From positions 1 to 16,316 of the forward strand of contig DMJQ01000075.1 of the NCBI GenBank assembly GCA_003457065.1: a DNA stretch of 16,316 nucleotides. Direction: 5' to 3'. The notes beneath the pieces were generated by a model, which was not told the origin of the DNA, ran no database searches, and saw only the letters and a list, made by a program, of their open reading frames with translations. Shown piece after piece: positions 1 to 6,418 of the stretch (its first letter is position 1; each line of letters starts with the position of its first letter). Origin of the DNA: Clostridiales bacterium (GTDB lineage: Bacteria; Bacillota; Clostridia; Tissierellales; Sedimentibacteraceae). The position numbers were made by a program, and so were the translations under genes.

Positions 1-280
1 GATCCATTTTTTTAACGGCCTCTGCCAGGTGAACAGGTTCATGAGGATCTACTTTTTCGGCGTGACCGTGTGTTACATTGCAGAACCTGCAATGCCTTGT
101 ACAAATGCTGCCAAGTATCATGAATGTGGCCGTGTGTTTTTTGAAGCATTCGCCTAAATTGGGGCAGTTTGCTTCCTTGCATACCGTATTTAATTTAAGA
201 TCAGCCATTATTTCATTTACTTCATTTACAGCATCCTTATTGTAACTTACTTTAAGCCATTCCGGCAACTTTCTCACCAT
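1..280 (-). CDS. lipA: Lipoyl synthase, N-terminal part (cut by window edge)
   Basis: Radical-SAM enzyme that inserts two sulfurs into a protein-bound octanoyl chain to make the lipoyl cofactor. Only the first 93 residues lie in the window. I translated the minus strand from the ATG at 278-280. Two diagnostic cysteine sets are visible: C34/C39/C45 (KEANCPNLGEC region), which ligate the auxiliary 4Fe-4S cluster, and C60/C64/C67 in CTRHCRFC, the CX3CX2C radical-SAM cluster. The start is supported by GGAGAG just upstream (285-290) and by N-terminal spacing normal for LipA. It is the last visible gene of an operon and begins 10 bases after the stop of the small lipoyl-domain gene, so it is probably co-transcribed with that gene and lplA. 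Nothing looks damaged in the visible part. Confidence 0.95.
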   Translation of the reverse strand, partial: MVRKLPEWLKVSYNKDAVNEVNEIMADLKLNTVCKEANCPNLGECFKKHTATFMILGSICTRHCRFCNVTHGHAEKVDPHEPVHLAEAVKKMD

Positions 281-290
281 TTTGCTCTCC

Positions 291-533
291 TTATTCCGCA
301 GTCTGAATTTCTGCTATTGTTTCATCAACTTTAACGCTGTCCCCTTCTTCAAAAAGGATTTTATTTAATTTGCCGTCTTCCAGGCTTTCAACCTCGCTTA
401 CGACCTTATCTGTTTCAACTTCAAACAGTACATCTCCTTTTTTGACGGCATCTCCCGGCTGTTTATTCCAAGAAACAAGGATTCCGTTCTCCATATTTGC
501 GCTTAATTTTGGCATTTTAACTGTTTTAATCAT
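291..533 (-). CDS. Free-standing E2-type lipoyl domain protein (80 aa)
   Basis: The whole protein is a single biotinyl/lipoyl domain and nothing else. The lysine that would carry the cofactor is K43 in ETDKV, placed at the hairpin tip exactly as in the N-terminal domain of AcoC in this window (TTDKL, also K43). The fold signature MPKLSANMENG near the N-terminus matches 2-oxoacid dehydrogenase E2 lipoyl domains rather than glycine-cleavage H protein, which is longer. There is no peripheral-subunit-binding or acyltransferase domain, and no sign of a frameshifted remainder. The ATG at 531-533 has an ideal AGGAGG that overlaps the lplA stop codon (TAAGGAGG), so translation is probably coupled to lplA. 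Position between lplA and lipA suggests a lipoyl carrier or assembly scaffold (inference). Alternatively it is an extra swinging-arm subunit for a dehydrogenase complex. Confidence 0.88.
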   Translation of the reverse strand: MIKTVKMPKLSANMENGILVSWNKQPGDAVKKGDVLFEVETDKVVSEVESLEDGKLNKILFEEGDSVKVDETIAEIQTAE

Positions 534-542
534 AGTACCTCC

Positions 543-1502
543 TTAGAAAAAGCAATCTGCTAAATTTTCAATATTATTTATATTAAGAGAATTTATCTCT
601 TTAAGCCTGTCCGTAATTTCACCGCAGCTGTAACGGTAGCCGATAACGGCATTTTCGATATCACCGCATGGCAGGATATTTCCCTCTATCGTACATGCGA
701 AAATAATTCCTTTTTTAATCTGAAGTTTGACTGTTACGGGTTCATTTAAAAGAACACTTTGTTTTTCGTATGAAAAATCAGGCGAATTTCCAAAATTCCA
801 TTTCCAGTCGGAATACTTGCTTTTTGCGAGATTTCTTACATCCTGCAATTGTTCATCTGTTAAGCTTATTTTTTGTATGCCCTGAGGGAACAAGGCATTA
901 AGCAGGTTATTTTTAAATGTACTTAGTGTAATTTCTTCGTTCAGGTGTTCCTTAATGTTGGTGACGGTGCTTCTCACGGATTTAATCGACCGTGATTCAA
1001 TTTTACCCTCTGTGGGTTTTAACATTTTTTCCAGCAGTGACAAATCCGCATCAAAAAGCAGAGTTCCGTGATGAAGGATCCTGCCTCCTTTTGACGACTG
1101 AGCGCTGCCTGAAATTTTTTTGCCGTCTATGGCAATATCGCAGGTTCTTCGTTTTTCGGCTTTAATGCCAAGAGAGTTCAAGGCTGCGATTACAGGGGTT
1201 AAAAAACTGTCGTAATCAATGAAGGAATGCTTGTCATAATTTTTAATAAAAGAATAGTTTAAATTACCCCTGTCATGAAATACAGTTCCCCCTCCTGAAT
1301 TTCTTCTTGCAATTTTTATGCCTGTTTTTTCTGCTTCCTTGATGTTTATTTCTTCGAAGACGTTCTGGTGCTTTCCCAATACAATGCTGCTGTCGTTTTC
1401 CCAGAGCATGAAGTATGCATCATCGGTTAAATTTTGAAATACGTATTCCTCCAATGCAAGGTTAAAATAAACGTCATTGCTGATGCTTTCGATATATTTC
1501 AA
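543..1502 (-). CDS. lplA: Lipoate-protein ligase A
   Basis: Cytoplasmic enzyme that activates free lipoate (or octanoate) with ATP and attaches it to a lysine of lipoyl domains. Residues 1-240 form the ligase domain. RRNSGGGTVFHDRGN (66-80) is the adenylate/lipoate-binding signature, and GKKISGSAQ carries the catalytic lysine K129, equivalent to E. coli LplA K133. Residues from about 240 to 319 correspond to the C-terminal accessory domain, so this is a full-length enzyme (319 aa). The start is TTG at 1500-1502, supported by AGGAG nine bases upstream on the minus strand; no better ATG is present. It is the first gene of an operon with the small lipoyl domain protein and lipA. The gene diverges from the regulated aco region, so it probably supplies the E2 cofactor. 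Identity is secure; whether lipoate or octanoate is preferred cannot be read from sequence. Confidence 0.93.
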   Translation of the reverse strand: MKYIESISNDVYFNLALEEYVFQNLTDDAYFMLWENDSSIVLGKHQNVFEEINIKEAEKTGIKIARRNSGGGTVFHDRGNLNYSFIKNYDKHSFIDYDSFLTPVIAALNSLGIKAEKRRTCDIAIDGKKISGSAQSSKGGRILHHGTLLFDADLSLLEKMLKPTEGKIESRSIKSVRSTVTNIKEHLNEEITLSTFKNNLLNALFPQGIQKISLTDEQLQDVRNLAKSKYSDWKWNFGNSPDFSYEKQSVLLNEPVTVKLQIKKGIIFACTIEGNILPCGDIENAVIGYRYSCGEITDRLKEINSLNINNIENLADCFF

Positions 1503-1560
1503 AATGATTTCTCCTCTTCAGTGTAATGACTAACTTGTGTTAAACGTTATAATAACTTAT

Positions 1561-1589
1561 ATAATAGTATAGCTGTTACGAAAATGCAA
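1561..1589 (-). promoter_or_regulatory. Predicted sigma-A promoter of the lplA operon
   Basis: On the minus strand TTGCAT (1584-1589) and TATTAT (1561-1566) are separated by exactly 17 bases. They lie about 60 bases upstream of the lplA TTG start. No -24/-12 element is seen here, so the lipoylation operon appears to be outside the sigma-54 circuit of the neighbouring genes. Confidence 0.55.
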
Positions 1590-1618
1590 TAAAATTTATT
1601 TATTATCAAATTAAAAAG

Positions 1619-1641
1619 CCTATGAGCTTTATTCTCATAGG
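1619..1641 (-). terminator. Intrinsic terminator of the DUF4886 gene, bidirectional in shape
   Basis: Perfect 8-bp stem CCTATGAG/CTCATAGG (1619-1626 with 1634-1641) and a 7-base loop, followed on the minus strand by a T5 run (1613-1617). The upstream arm overlaps the last codons and TGA of the DUF4886 gene. A T5 run on the other side would also allow plus-strand termination, but no plus-strand gene ends here. Confidence 0.85.
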
Positions 1642-3152
1642 TTTTTATTGTCGGGCGTAATTTTAAATGGTTCTGTCATTGCATTTATAACGGCTTTCTT
1701 TGCCAGAGACACCAGGTCTTCGGAACTGTCTTGTATATCGGGAGCGAATTTGACATCCTCATATAAATCCCTTTTTATATTTTCTTCTTTCATAATTGTT
1801 TCAAACATAGTGAGCCCTGCAATATAACGCCCTATACCGGTATCCAAATGGTAGCCGTCACTGGTTAATTCGTTTCCGACTGCCTTTAAATACTTATTTG
1901 TTCTTGCGTTTTGTATGGCGGTTCCACAAGGTATCACCATTTTGATGCCTGTATCAAAAGCTGCCTGCTTATAAGCGAAAACTATTGTATCATACATAAT
2001 TCTTTGATCGCGGCTGTAATGTGCAAAGTTATCATTTGTACTTTTGTATGAATAAGCCCAGGTCATGTTCAGTGCCAGCTTAACATCACGATTTAATGCC
2101 ATTCCTTTTACATATGCAATCAGATTGTTTAAATAAGGCTGGTATGCCGAATATATTCCGGAGTATTCTGATGACTCCTGAAAAGTTATGTAATCCCATT
2201 CTTCGTCAAGTAAGGCGTCTTTCATGGTGCGGTTTTCCTCTGTAGTCATGTAAGGGGAAGTCCATTTATAATAAATGTAGGCTTTCTCATTGCTCATGGC
2301 ATAATTGTAATGTCTTTCAAGAGAACAGCCGCTGCTGTACAAATTTCCTACGACTATATTAATGCCTGCCGACTGTGCTATGTCATATAAATAATAAACC
2401 GCATCCTGTGAAAAAGAATTTCCTATGGACAATATTTTAATTGTTTTTAATGAAGGGTCCGTTACCGTAATTTTGCATAGTTCGGTTTTTTTGCCATTAA
2501 TGGCAGCCGATATTACGGAGCTGCCTGCTTTTTTGGCAGTCACGATGCCATCAGAGTCAACTTCTGCAATTTCCTTGTCTTCAGATGACAATTTCATTTT
2601 TTTATCGGTTTTTAATTCAACCGAAGAGTTTATATCCAGCGTTATTTTTTCGAAGCCCTTGCCGGTTGATTTTTCCTGTTCCAGCGTTGTATTTGATTTT
2701 ATTGAAGCCAATTCTACGGTTGTATTTCCCTCCAGCGCAATTTTGACTTTGCCGGATTCCTTATTTGTGGTAAGCTGACTGACGCTTGAATTCTCAATTA
2801 TTATTGAATTCTGACCGCCGCCTTCCACCAGCAGCTTTCCTGTAATTACAACATTTTTCAGGGTTACGTCACCGTCACCGACTTCTTTTGTGATATGTAT
2901 GTCCCGTACCGTTTTGTTTTCTACCACGGTGCCCGCTTTGCGGATGGTTAAATCATCCGGATCTGATTTTGACAGCGCTCTGCTGAGGGTCTCAACATAC
3001 ATTTTCATATAGCTGCCGTCAATAAGCGCTTGTACTATTTTCTCCTCCGTGGATCCGGAGCTTTTTTCATCCAAGCCATATGCATATGTTGGAACTGCTG
3101 CCGTTAATATCATCATGAAAATCAGAAAAAACGATATAAATTTTTTTACCAT
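1635..3152 (-). CDS. Secreted DUF4886 (SGNH-like) hydrolase with Ig-like domain
   Basis: Exported 505-residue protein. Residues 1-24 are a signal peptide (KK, hydrophobic core, cleavage probably after TYA). About 65-185 is a beta-rich region with short repeating strands (TLKNVVITGKL, SIIIENSSV, KIALEGNTTV), resembling a beta-solenoid. About 182-232 resembles a bacterial Ig-like BIG2 domain (SSEDKEIAEVDSDGIVTAKK). About 237-455 is a DUF4886 domain: GNSFS (S246 as likely nucleophile) and DGYH (D432/H435) give the serine and Asp-His of an SGNH-type hydrolase. The start chosen is ATG 3150-3152, because AGGAG lies 8 bases upstream and it opens directly into the signal peptide; the frame is open upstream to 3224, but that extension would bury the signal. 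It has its own promoter and terminator, so it is monocistronic. The substrate is unknown, possibly an acylated or esterified surface glycan (guess). Confidence 0.82.
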   Translation of the reverse strand: MVKKFISFFLIFMMILTAAVPTYAYGLDEKSSGSTEEKIVQALIDGSYMKMYVETLSRALSKSDPDDLTIRKAGTVVENKTVRDIHITKEVGDGDVTLKNVVITGKLLVEGGGQNSIIIENSSVSQLTTNKESGKVKIALEGNTTVELASIKSNTTLEQEKSTGKGFEKITLDINSSVELKTDKKMKLSSEDKEIAEVDSDGIVTAKKAGSSVISAAINGKKTELCKITVTDPSLKTIKILSIGNSFSQDAVYYLYDIAQSAGINIVVGNLYSSGCSLERHYNYAMSNEKAYIYYKWTSPYMTTEENRTMKDALLDEEWDYITFQESSEYSGIYSAYQPYLNNLIAYVKGMALNRDVKLALNMTWAYSYKSTNDNFAHYSRDQRIMYDTIVFAYKQAAFDTGIKMVIPCGTAIQNARTNKYLKAVGNELTSDGYHLDTGIGRYIAGLTMFETIMKEENIKRDLYEDVKFAPDIQDSSEDLVSLAKKAVINAMTEPFKITPDNKNL

Positions 3153-3171
3153 TCTGTCATCTCCTACTGCA

Positions 3172-3200
3172 ATTATAGCATTATATATTCCATTCGACAA
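3172..3200 (-). promoter_or_regulatory. Predicted sigma-A promoter of the DUF4886 gene
   Basis: Minus strand: TTGTCG (3195-3200), 17-base spacer, TATAAT (3172-3177). The predicted transcript starts only about 13 bases before the ATG, so the AGGAG would sit at its very 5' end. That is a short leader, which slightly lowers confidence. Confidence 0.5.
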
Positions 3201-3322
3201 TTTAATTATACATTTTTTTTGCACATAAATAGTATCGGTTATGTTACAAATTTATTTTGGTCTGATTTGGATTTAAATATTTTTTTATTCATCATATTTC
3301 GGATTCCGTATGCGTTAAATTA

Positions 3323-3361
3323 TTGCGCACTGTAAAAAATTTGAGCATTTTCACTGCGCAA
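3323..3361. promoter_or_regulatory. Inverted repeat TTGCGCA...TGCGCAA, candidate upstream activator site
   Basis: Perfect 7-bp inverted arms at 3323-3329 and 3355-3361. Similarity extends inward: read outside-in, both arms give TTGCGCA, one variable base, TG, one variable base, then AAA. Arm centres are 32 bp apart, close to three helical turns, so both arms face the same side of the DNA. They lie about 80 and 113 bp upstream of the -24 GG of the EBP promoter, a usual distance for an enhancer-binding-protein site. The function is inferred. I found no matching copy near the other two sigma-54 promoters. Confidence 0.45.
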
Positions 3362-3436
3362 AAAATAAACAGTGGATAATTTTTAAAATAGCCGAACTAA
3401 TTGTGAACAAATATTAATTTTTAAACAGAAAAGTAT

Positions 3437-3454
3437 TTGGCATAAAATTTGCTT
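3437..3454 (+). promoter_or_regulatory. Sigma-54 (-24/-12) promoter of the degenerate EBP gene
   Basis: TTGGCATAAAATTTGCTT has the invariant GG (3439-3440) and GC (3451-3452) separated by exactly 10 bases, with TTGGCA and TTGCT matching the sigma-54 consensus. The predicted start of transcription is near 3464, about 70 bases before the ATG. It is nearly identical to the acoA promoter. Confidence 0.85.
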
Positions 3455-3520
3455 GCTATTCACTTAATATGAATTTTGATTCATAAAAAGTTATAAAAAG
3501 GGGGACATACAATTTTCAGT

Positions 3521-3544
3521 ATGAAATCAAAATATGAAACTTGA
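3521..3544 (+). CDS. 7-codon upstream ORF overlapping the EBP start
   Basis: ATG at 3521 reads MKSKYET and stops at TGA 3542-3544, overlapping the ATG of the next gene (3534) in a different frame. The nearest purine-rich run (GGGGG, 3500-3504) is 16 bases from this ATG, so initiation would be weak. It may be a translational-coupling device or chance; there is no further evidence. Confidence 0.2.
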   Translation: MKSKYET

Positions 3545-5303
3545 TTATTTAATAACGGAGGAGCAACTGAAAAAAACTAAAAAAGATTATTTCTGGCTGA
3601 TAGGTATTGTTGAGCCTGTAATAAAGGAACTGTGCCAACAATTTAACCATAAAAATTTCTATGTGTTGCTGACAGATAAATATTCTGACATCTTAACGGC
3701 TGAATGCAGCAACGATTCTGACAGGACTGAAATGCTGAAAAGAAACATTGACGATAATTTGCGTGATAAGAAATACAGCGGAAAAGTTGACGAGGAATGC
3801 AGATGCGAAGAAAACGAACGATCAGGCGGAAACAGGATATTCAGCAGTTCTGTGGCTGTGAGTGATAGTGATGAAACAATTGCTTACTTAATAGTAACCG
3901 GATTTGAGGAAGAGAGAGACAGCAGGTTTATATCTGTGGTGCAGCTGCTGGGAAAAGTAATAAACGTTATGGCCGAAATGTACAAAAAGAACAAGGAATT
4001 AGAAAAGCAAAAGAAGTTTCACGAGCTTTTGGTCGACGCGTCTTCCGACGGAATGCTTTCGGTGAATATGGAAGGCATTATTACGTTCATCAACCCGGCG
4101 GGCATGAAGATACTTAACATCGACAAAAACGTAATAGGCAAACATATTACCGAAGGCGTTGATTTTGAACCTACGATACTGCATGTTTTAAAGAGCCGCG
4201 AAGGATATGTTGACAGAGAATTCAGGCTTGAAAGCAAGCGTGGTACGGTTCATTTTGTCAAAACGGCAATACCGCTTAAGGATGACAGGGGAGAAATGAT
4301 AGGAGTGCTGGACATATTCAGAAATATTAATGATGTTAAGTCCATGGTAAACAGGATGACCGGGGCGCAGGCGAAGTACACTGTTTCAAACATTATCGGC
4401 GGTTCTTTGCAGATACAGGAAATAAAGAAAATGATTAAGCTTGCGGGTTCAAATGACAGTCCTGTTTTAATACAGGGTGAGAGCGGAACCGGCAAGGACA
4501 TAATCGCGCAAGCCGTTCATAATTACAGCGATCGCAGGCAGGGGCCATTTGTCGCCGTAAACTGTCTGTCGCTGCCCAGAAATCTGATAGAGAGCGAATT
4601 GTTCGGATATGAGGAAGATTCCTTCTCGATGAATACCGGCGGACGTCCCGGCAAAATAGAAATGGCTCACGGCGGCACGCTGTTCCTCAATAATATTGCA
4701 TTTATACCTCTTGATCTGCAAAACAAGCTGACAAAAGCACTGCAGAAAAAAGGTATCGTAAGAATCGGAGGATTTAAGGAAATACCGGTGGACGTAAGAA
4801 TAATAGCTTCATCACATGTTAATATTACCGAAATGACAGAAGAAAAGAATTTCAGCAATGGTTTATTTAAAGTAATAAGTAATTTTACAATTCATACACC
4901 TCCTCTAAGGGACAGGCGTGAGGATATAGAGATAATTTCAAATCAGACACTTAGCCAATACAACATGATGAACGGAACAAATAAAAAGATATCTAAAGAA
5001 GCGCTGGAACTGCTGAATAAATGGGAATGGCCGGATAACGTGCGGGAACTGGAAAATGCAATTGAATTTGCCTATTGCTTTGCAGAAGGAGATGAAATTC
5101 TGCCGGAACATCTTCAAGTCAAGCTAACCAAAGAAAAGCCCCAAATCAAGGATAAACGGCCGATGACACTTAAAGAGGCAGAAGCCGAGGCAGTGAGGTC
5201 GGCGCTGGATTTCACAAGCGGAAATGTGACACAGGCGGCAAAGATTCTTGGCATAGGGCGAAATACTCTGTATGGAAAAATTAAAGAATATAATATTTTG
5301 TAG
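3534..5303 (+). CDS. Degenerate sigma-54 enhancer-binding protein (PAS-AAA-Fis), probably ATPase-dead
   Basis: 589-residue transcription regulator of the NtrC/AcoR type. Residues 1-150 form an unassigned, possibly GAF-like sensor without the SWxRC start of AcoR; about 160-270 PAS; about 285-515 AAA+; 566-586 Fis-type helix-turn-helix (TQAAKILGIGRNTLYGKIKEY). Walker A is intact (GESGTGK, 315-321), but Walker B reads LFLNN instead of LFLDE (N386/N387), the GAFTGA loop is DSFSMN (362-367), the sensor I Asn is His (H428), and both arginine fingers are gone (FSNGLFKVI, 440-448, where relatives have FREDLYYRL). Such a protein should bind nucleotide at best and not remodel sigma-54. PAS and linker closely resemble the intact EBP at 11267. 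The ATG at 3534 is forced by an in-frame TGA at 3522-3524 and lacks a well-spaced ribosome site. It is transcribed from a sigma-54 promoter and has no terminator before acoA. Confidence 0.9.
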   Translation: MKLDYLITEEQLKKTKKDYFWLIGIVEPVIKELCQQFNHKNFYVLLTDKYSDILTAECSNDSDRTEMLKRNIDDNLRDKKYSGKVDEECRCEENERSGGNRIFSSSVAVSDSDETIAYLIVTGFEEERDSRFISVVQLLGKVINVMAEMYKKNKELEKQKKFHELLVDASSDGMLSVNMEGIITFINPAGMKILNIDKNVIGKHITEGVDFEPTILHVLKSREGYVDREFRLESKRGTVHFVKTAIPLKDDRGEMIGVLDIFRNINDVKSMVNRMTGAQAKYTVSNIIGGSLQIQEIKKMIKLAGSNDSPVLIQGESGTGKDIIAQAVHNYSDRRQGPFVAVNCLSLPRNLIESELFGYEEDSFSMNTGGRPGKIEMAHGGTLFLNNIAFIPLDLQNKLTKALQKKGIVRIGGFKEIPVDVRIIASSHVNITEMTEEKNFSNGLFKVISNFTIHTPPLRDRREDIEIISNQTLSQYNMMNGTNKKISKEALELLNKWEWPDNVRELENAIEFAYCFAEGDEILPEHLQVKLTKEKPQIKDKRPMTLKEAEAEAVRSALDFTSGNVTQAAKILGIGRNTLYGKIKEYNIL

Positions 5304-5363
5304 ACTGTTCGAAATTGATACAAAATTGCCGGCCGGAAAATACAGGAGCGCATGAAAAGATAC

Positions 5364-5381
5364 TTGGCATAAATATTGCTA
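5364..5381 (+). promoter_or_regulatory. Sigma-54 (-24/-12) promoter of the acoABC-lpd operon
   Basis: TTGGCATAAATATTGCTA has GG at 5366-5367 and GC at 5378-5379 with 10 bases between. It matches the promoter at 3437 in 15 of 18 positions. Predicted +1 is near 5391, giving a leader of about 35 bases before the acoA TTG start. EBP binding sites would fall in the 3' end of the preceding gene; I see no clear palindrome there. Confidence 0.88.
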
Positions 5382-5425
5382 AGGATATTATTACAATGAC
5401 AAAAATCAGAAAGGTGGTATATATT

Positions 5426-6418
5426 TTGCAAAAGAAAAAATATTCAAAAGAAATGCTTCTTGACTTATACCAGACAATGGTCAGAATTAGGAAATTTGAA
5501 ACCAAGTTGACTGAATATTTCACAAAAGGCATGCTTTATGGCAATATTCATACATCCATAGGACAGGAAGCAGTTGCGGCAGGCGCAAATAAAGCTTTGG
5601 AAAAAACAGATTTAATAACTACTACACACAGAGGTCATGGTCAGATCATAGCAAAGGGTGCTGACACTAAAATAATGATGGCCGAACTTTTCGGAAGAAA
5701 AACAGGATACTGCGGCGGCAAGGGCGGCTCAATGCACGTTGCCGACGTATCATTGGGAATACTGGGAGCAAATGGCATCGTGGGAGCAGGCATACCAATA
5801 GCTGCAGGTTCAGGGCTGGCTTCAAAAATAATGGGAACAAAAGAAGTATCGGTTGCGATCTTCGGTGATGCCGCATCAAATCAGGGCGTGTTCCATGAAG
5901 CCGTAAACATGGCTGCAGCATGGAAACTTCCGGTCGTGTTCTTGTGTGAAAACAATAATTACGGTGTGTCGGTAAATATTCACACTGTTACAAATACAGA
6001 CACCATAGCTGAGCGTTCCAAGGCATATGGTATTCCGGGAGTGACTGTGGAAGGAAACGATCCGCTGGCTGTTTATGAAGCTGTTAAGCAGGCGGTTGAA
6101 TATGCCCGTGAAGGAAACGGACCGTCAATCGTAGAATGCATGACTTGGCGTATGAGAGGCCACTACGAAGGTGACCCGGCGGCGTATCGTCCGAAGGAAG
6201 TAACAGAGGAATGGGGTAAAAAAGATCCAATAGATAATTTCAGGGCTCATCTTGTAAAAGAAGGCATTGAGGAAAAAGAACTTGTTTCTATTGAAGAAGC
6301 GGCGGAAAAAGAAATAGAAGAAGCGGTACAATTCGCGCTGGATTCGCCTCTGCCGGATCCAAGTGAAGTTACTGACGACGTATATTCCAGTGATAATGAG
6401 AGGTGTGTTGCAAGATGA
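5426..6418 (+). CDS. acoA: TPP-dependent acetoin dehydrogenase-family E1, alpha subunit
   Basis: With AcoB it forms the thiamin-diphosphate E1 component that cleaves the substrate (acetoin in characterised relatives) and passes the two-carbon unit to E2 lipoate. 330 residues, normal family length. Visible signatures: THRGHGQIIAKG (67-78), GGKGGSMH (97-104), a TPP/Mg motif starting GDAASNQG (147-154; the usual GDG is GDA) and ending in the NN of CENNNYG (174-180), and RGHYEGDPAAYR (244-255). The start is TTG 5426-5428, seven bases after AAGGTGGT; it gives the N-terminus usual for AcoA. The in-frame ATG at 5396 would be almost leaderless from the sigma-54 start site, and the upstream ATG at 5315 precedes the promoter, so both are unlikely. 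The stop overlaps the acoB start (ATGA). A pyruvate or other 2-oxoacid dehydrogenase role is not excluded. Confidence 0.9.
   Translation: MQKKKYSKEMLLDLYQTMVRIRKFETKLTEYFTKGMLYGNIHTSIGQEAVAAGANKALEKTDLITTTHRGHGQIIAKGADTKIMMAELFGRKTGYCGGKGGSMHVADVSLGILGANGIVGAGIPIAAGSGLASKIMGTKEVSVAIFGDAASNQGVFHEAVNMAAAWKLPVVFLCENNNYGVSVNIHTVTNTDTIAERSKAYGIPGVTVEGNDPLAVYEAVKQAVEYAREGNGPSIVECMTWRMRGHYEGDPAAYRPKEVTEEWGKKDPIDNFRAHLVKEGIEEKELVSIEEAAEKEIEEAVQFALDSPLPDPSEVTDDVYSSDNERCVAR

Larger units (their letters stand above)
3153..3533. other. 381-bp divergent intergenic regulatory region
   Basis: No coding sequence is seen. From left to right it holds the minus-strand promoter of the DUF4886 gene, an AT-rich stretch, a well-separated inverted repeat of TTGCGCA (3323-3361), a sigma-54 -24/-12 promoter (3437-3454), and a leader of about 70 bases with a GGGGG run and a 7-codon upstream ORF overlapping the EBP start. 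Confidence 0.75.

Noticed and set aside
2425..2778. Plus-strand ORF of 117 codons
   Set aside because: Antisense to the secreted hydrolase gene, without a ribosome site or recognisable domain; the opposite frame clearly codes.
3153..3224. 24-residue N-terminal extension of the DUF4886 protein
   Set aside because: It would put non-signal sequence before the signal peptide and run through the promoter and ribosome site of the chosen start.
5315..5425. N-terminal extension of AcoA from ATG 5315 or 5396
   Set aside because: ATG 5315 precedes the sigma-54 promoter, and ATG 5396 would begin about five bases after the predicted transcript start. The extension is unlike AcoA proteins, and TTG 5426 has a good ribosome site.
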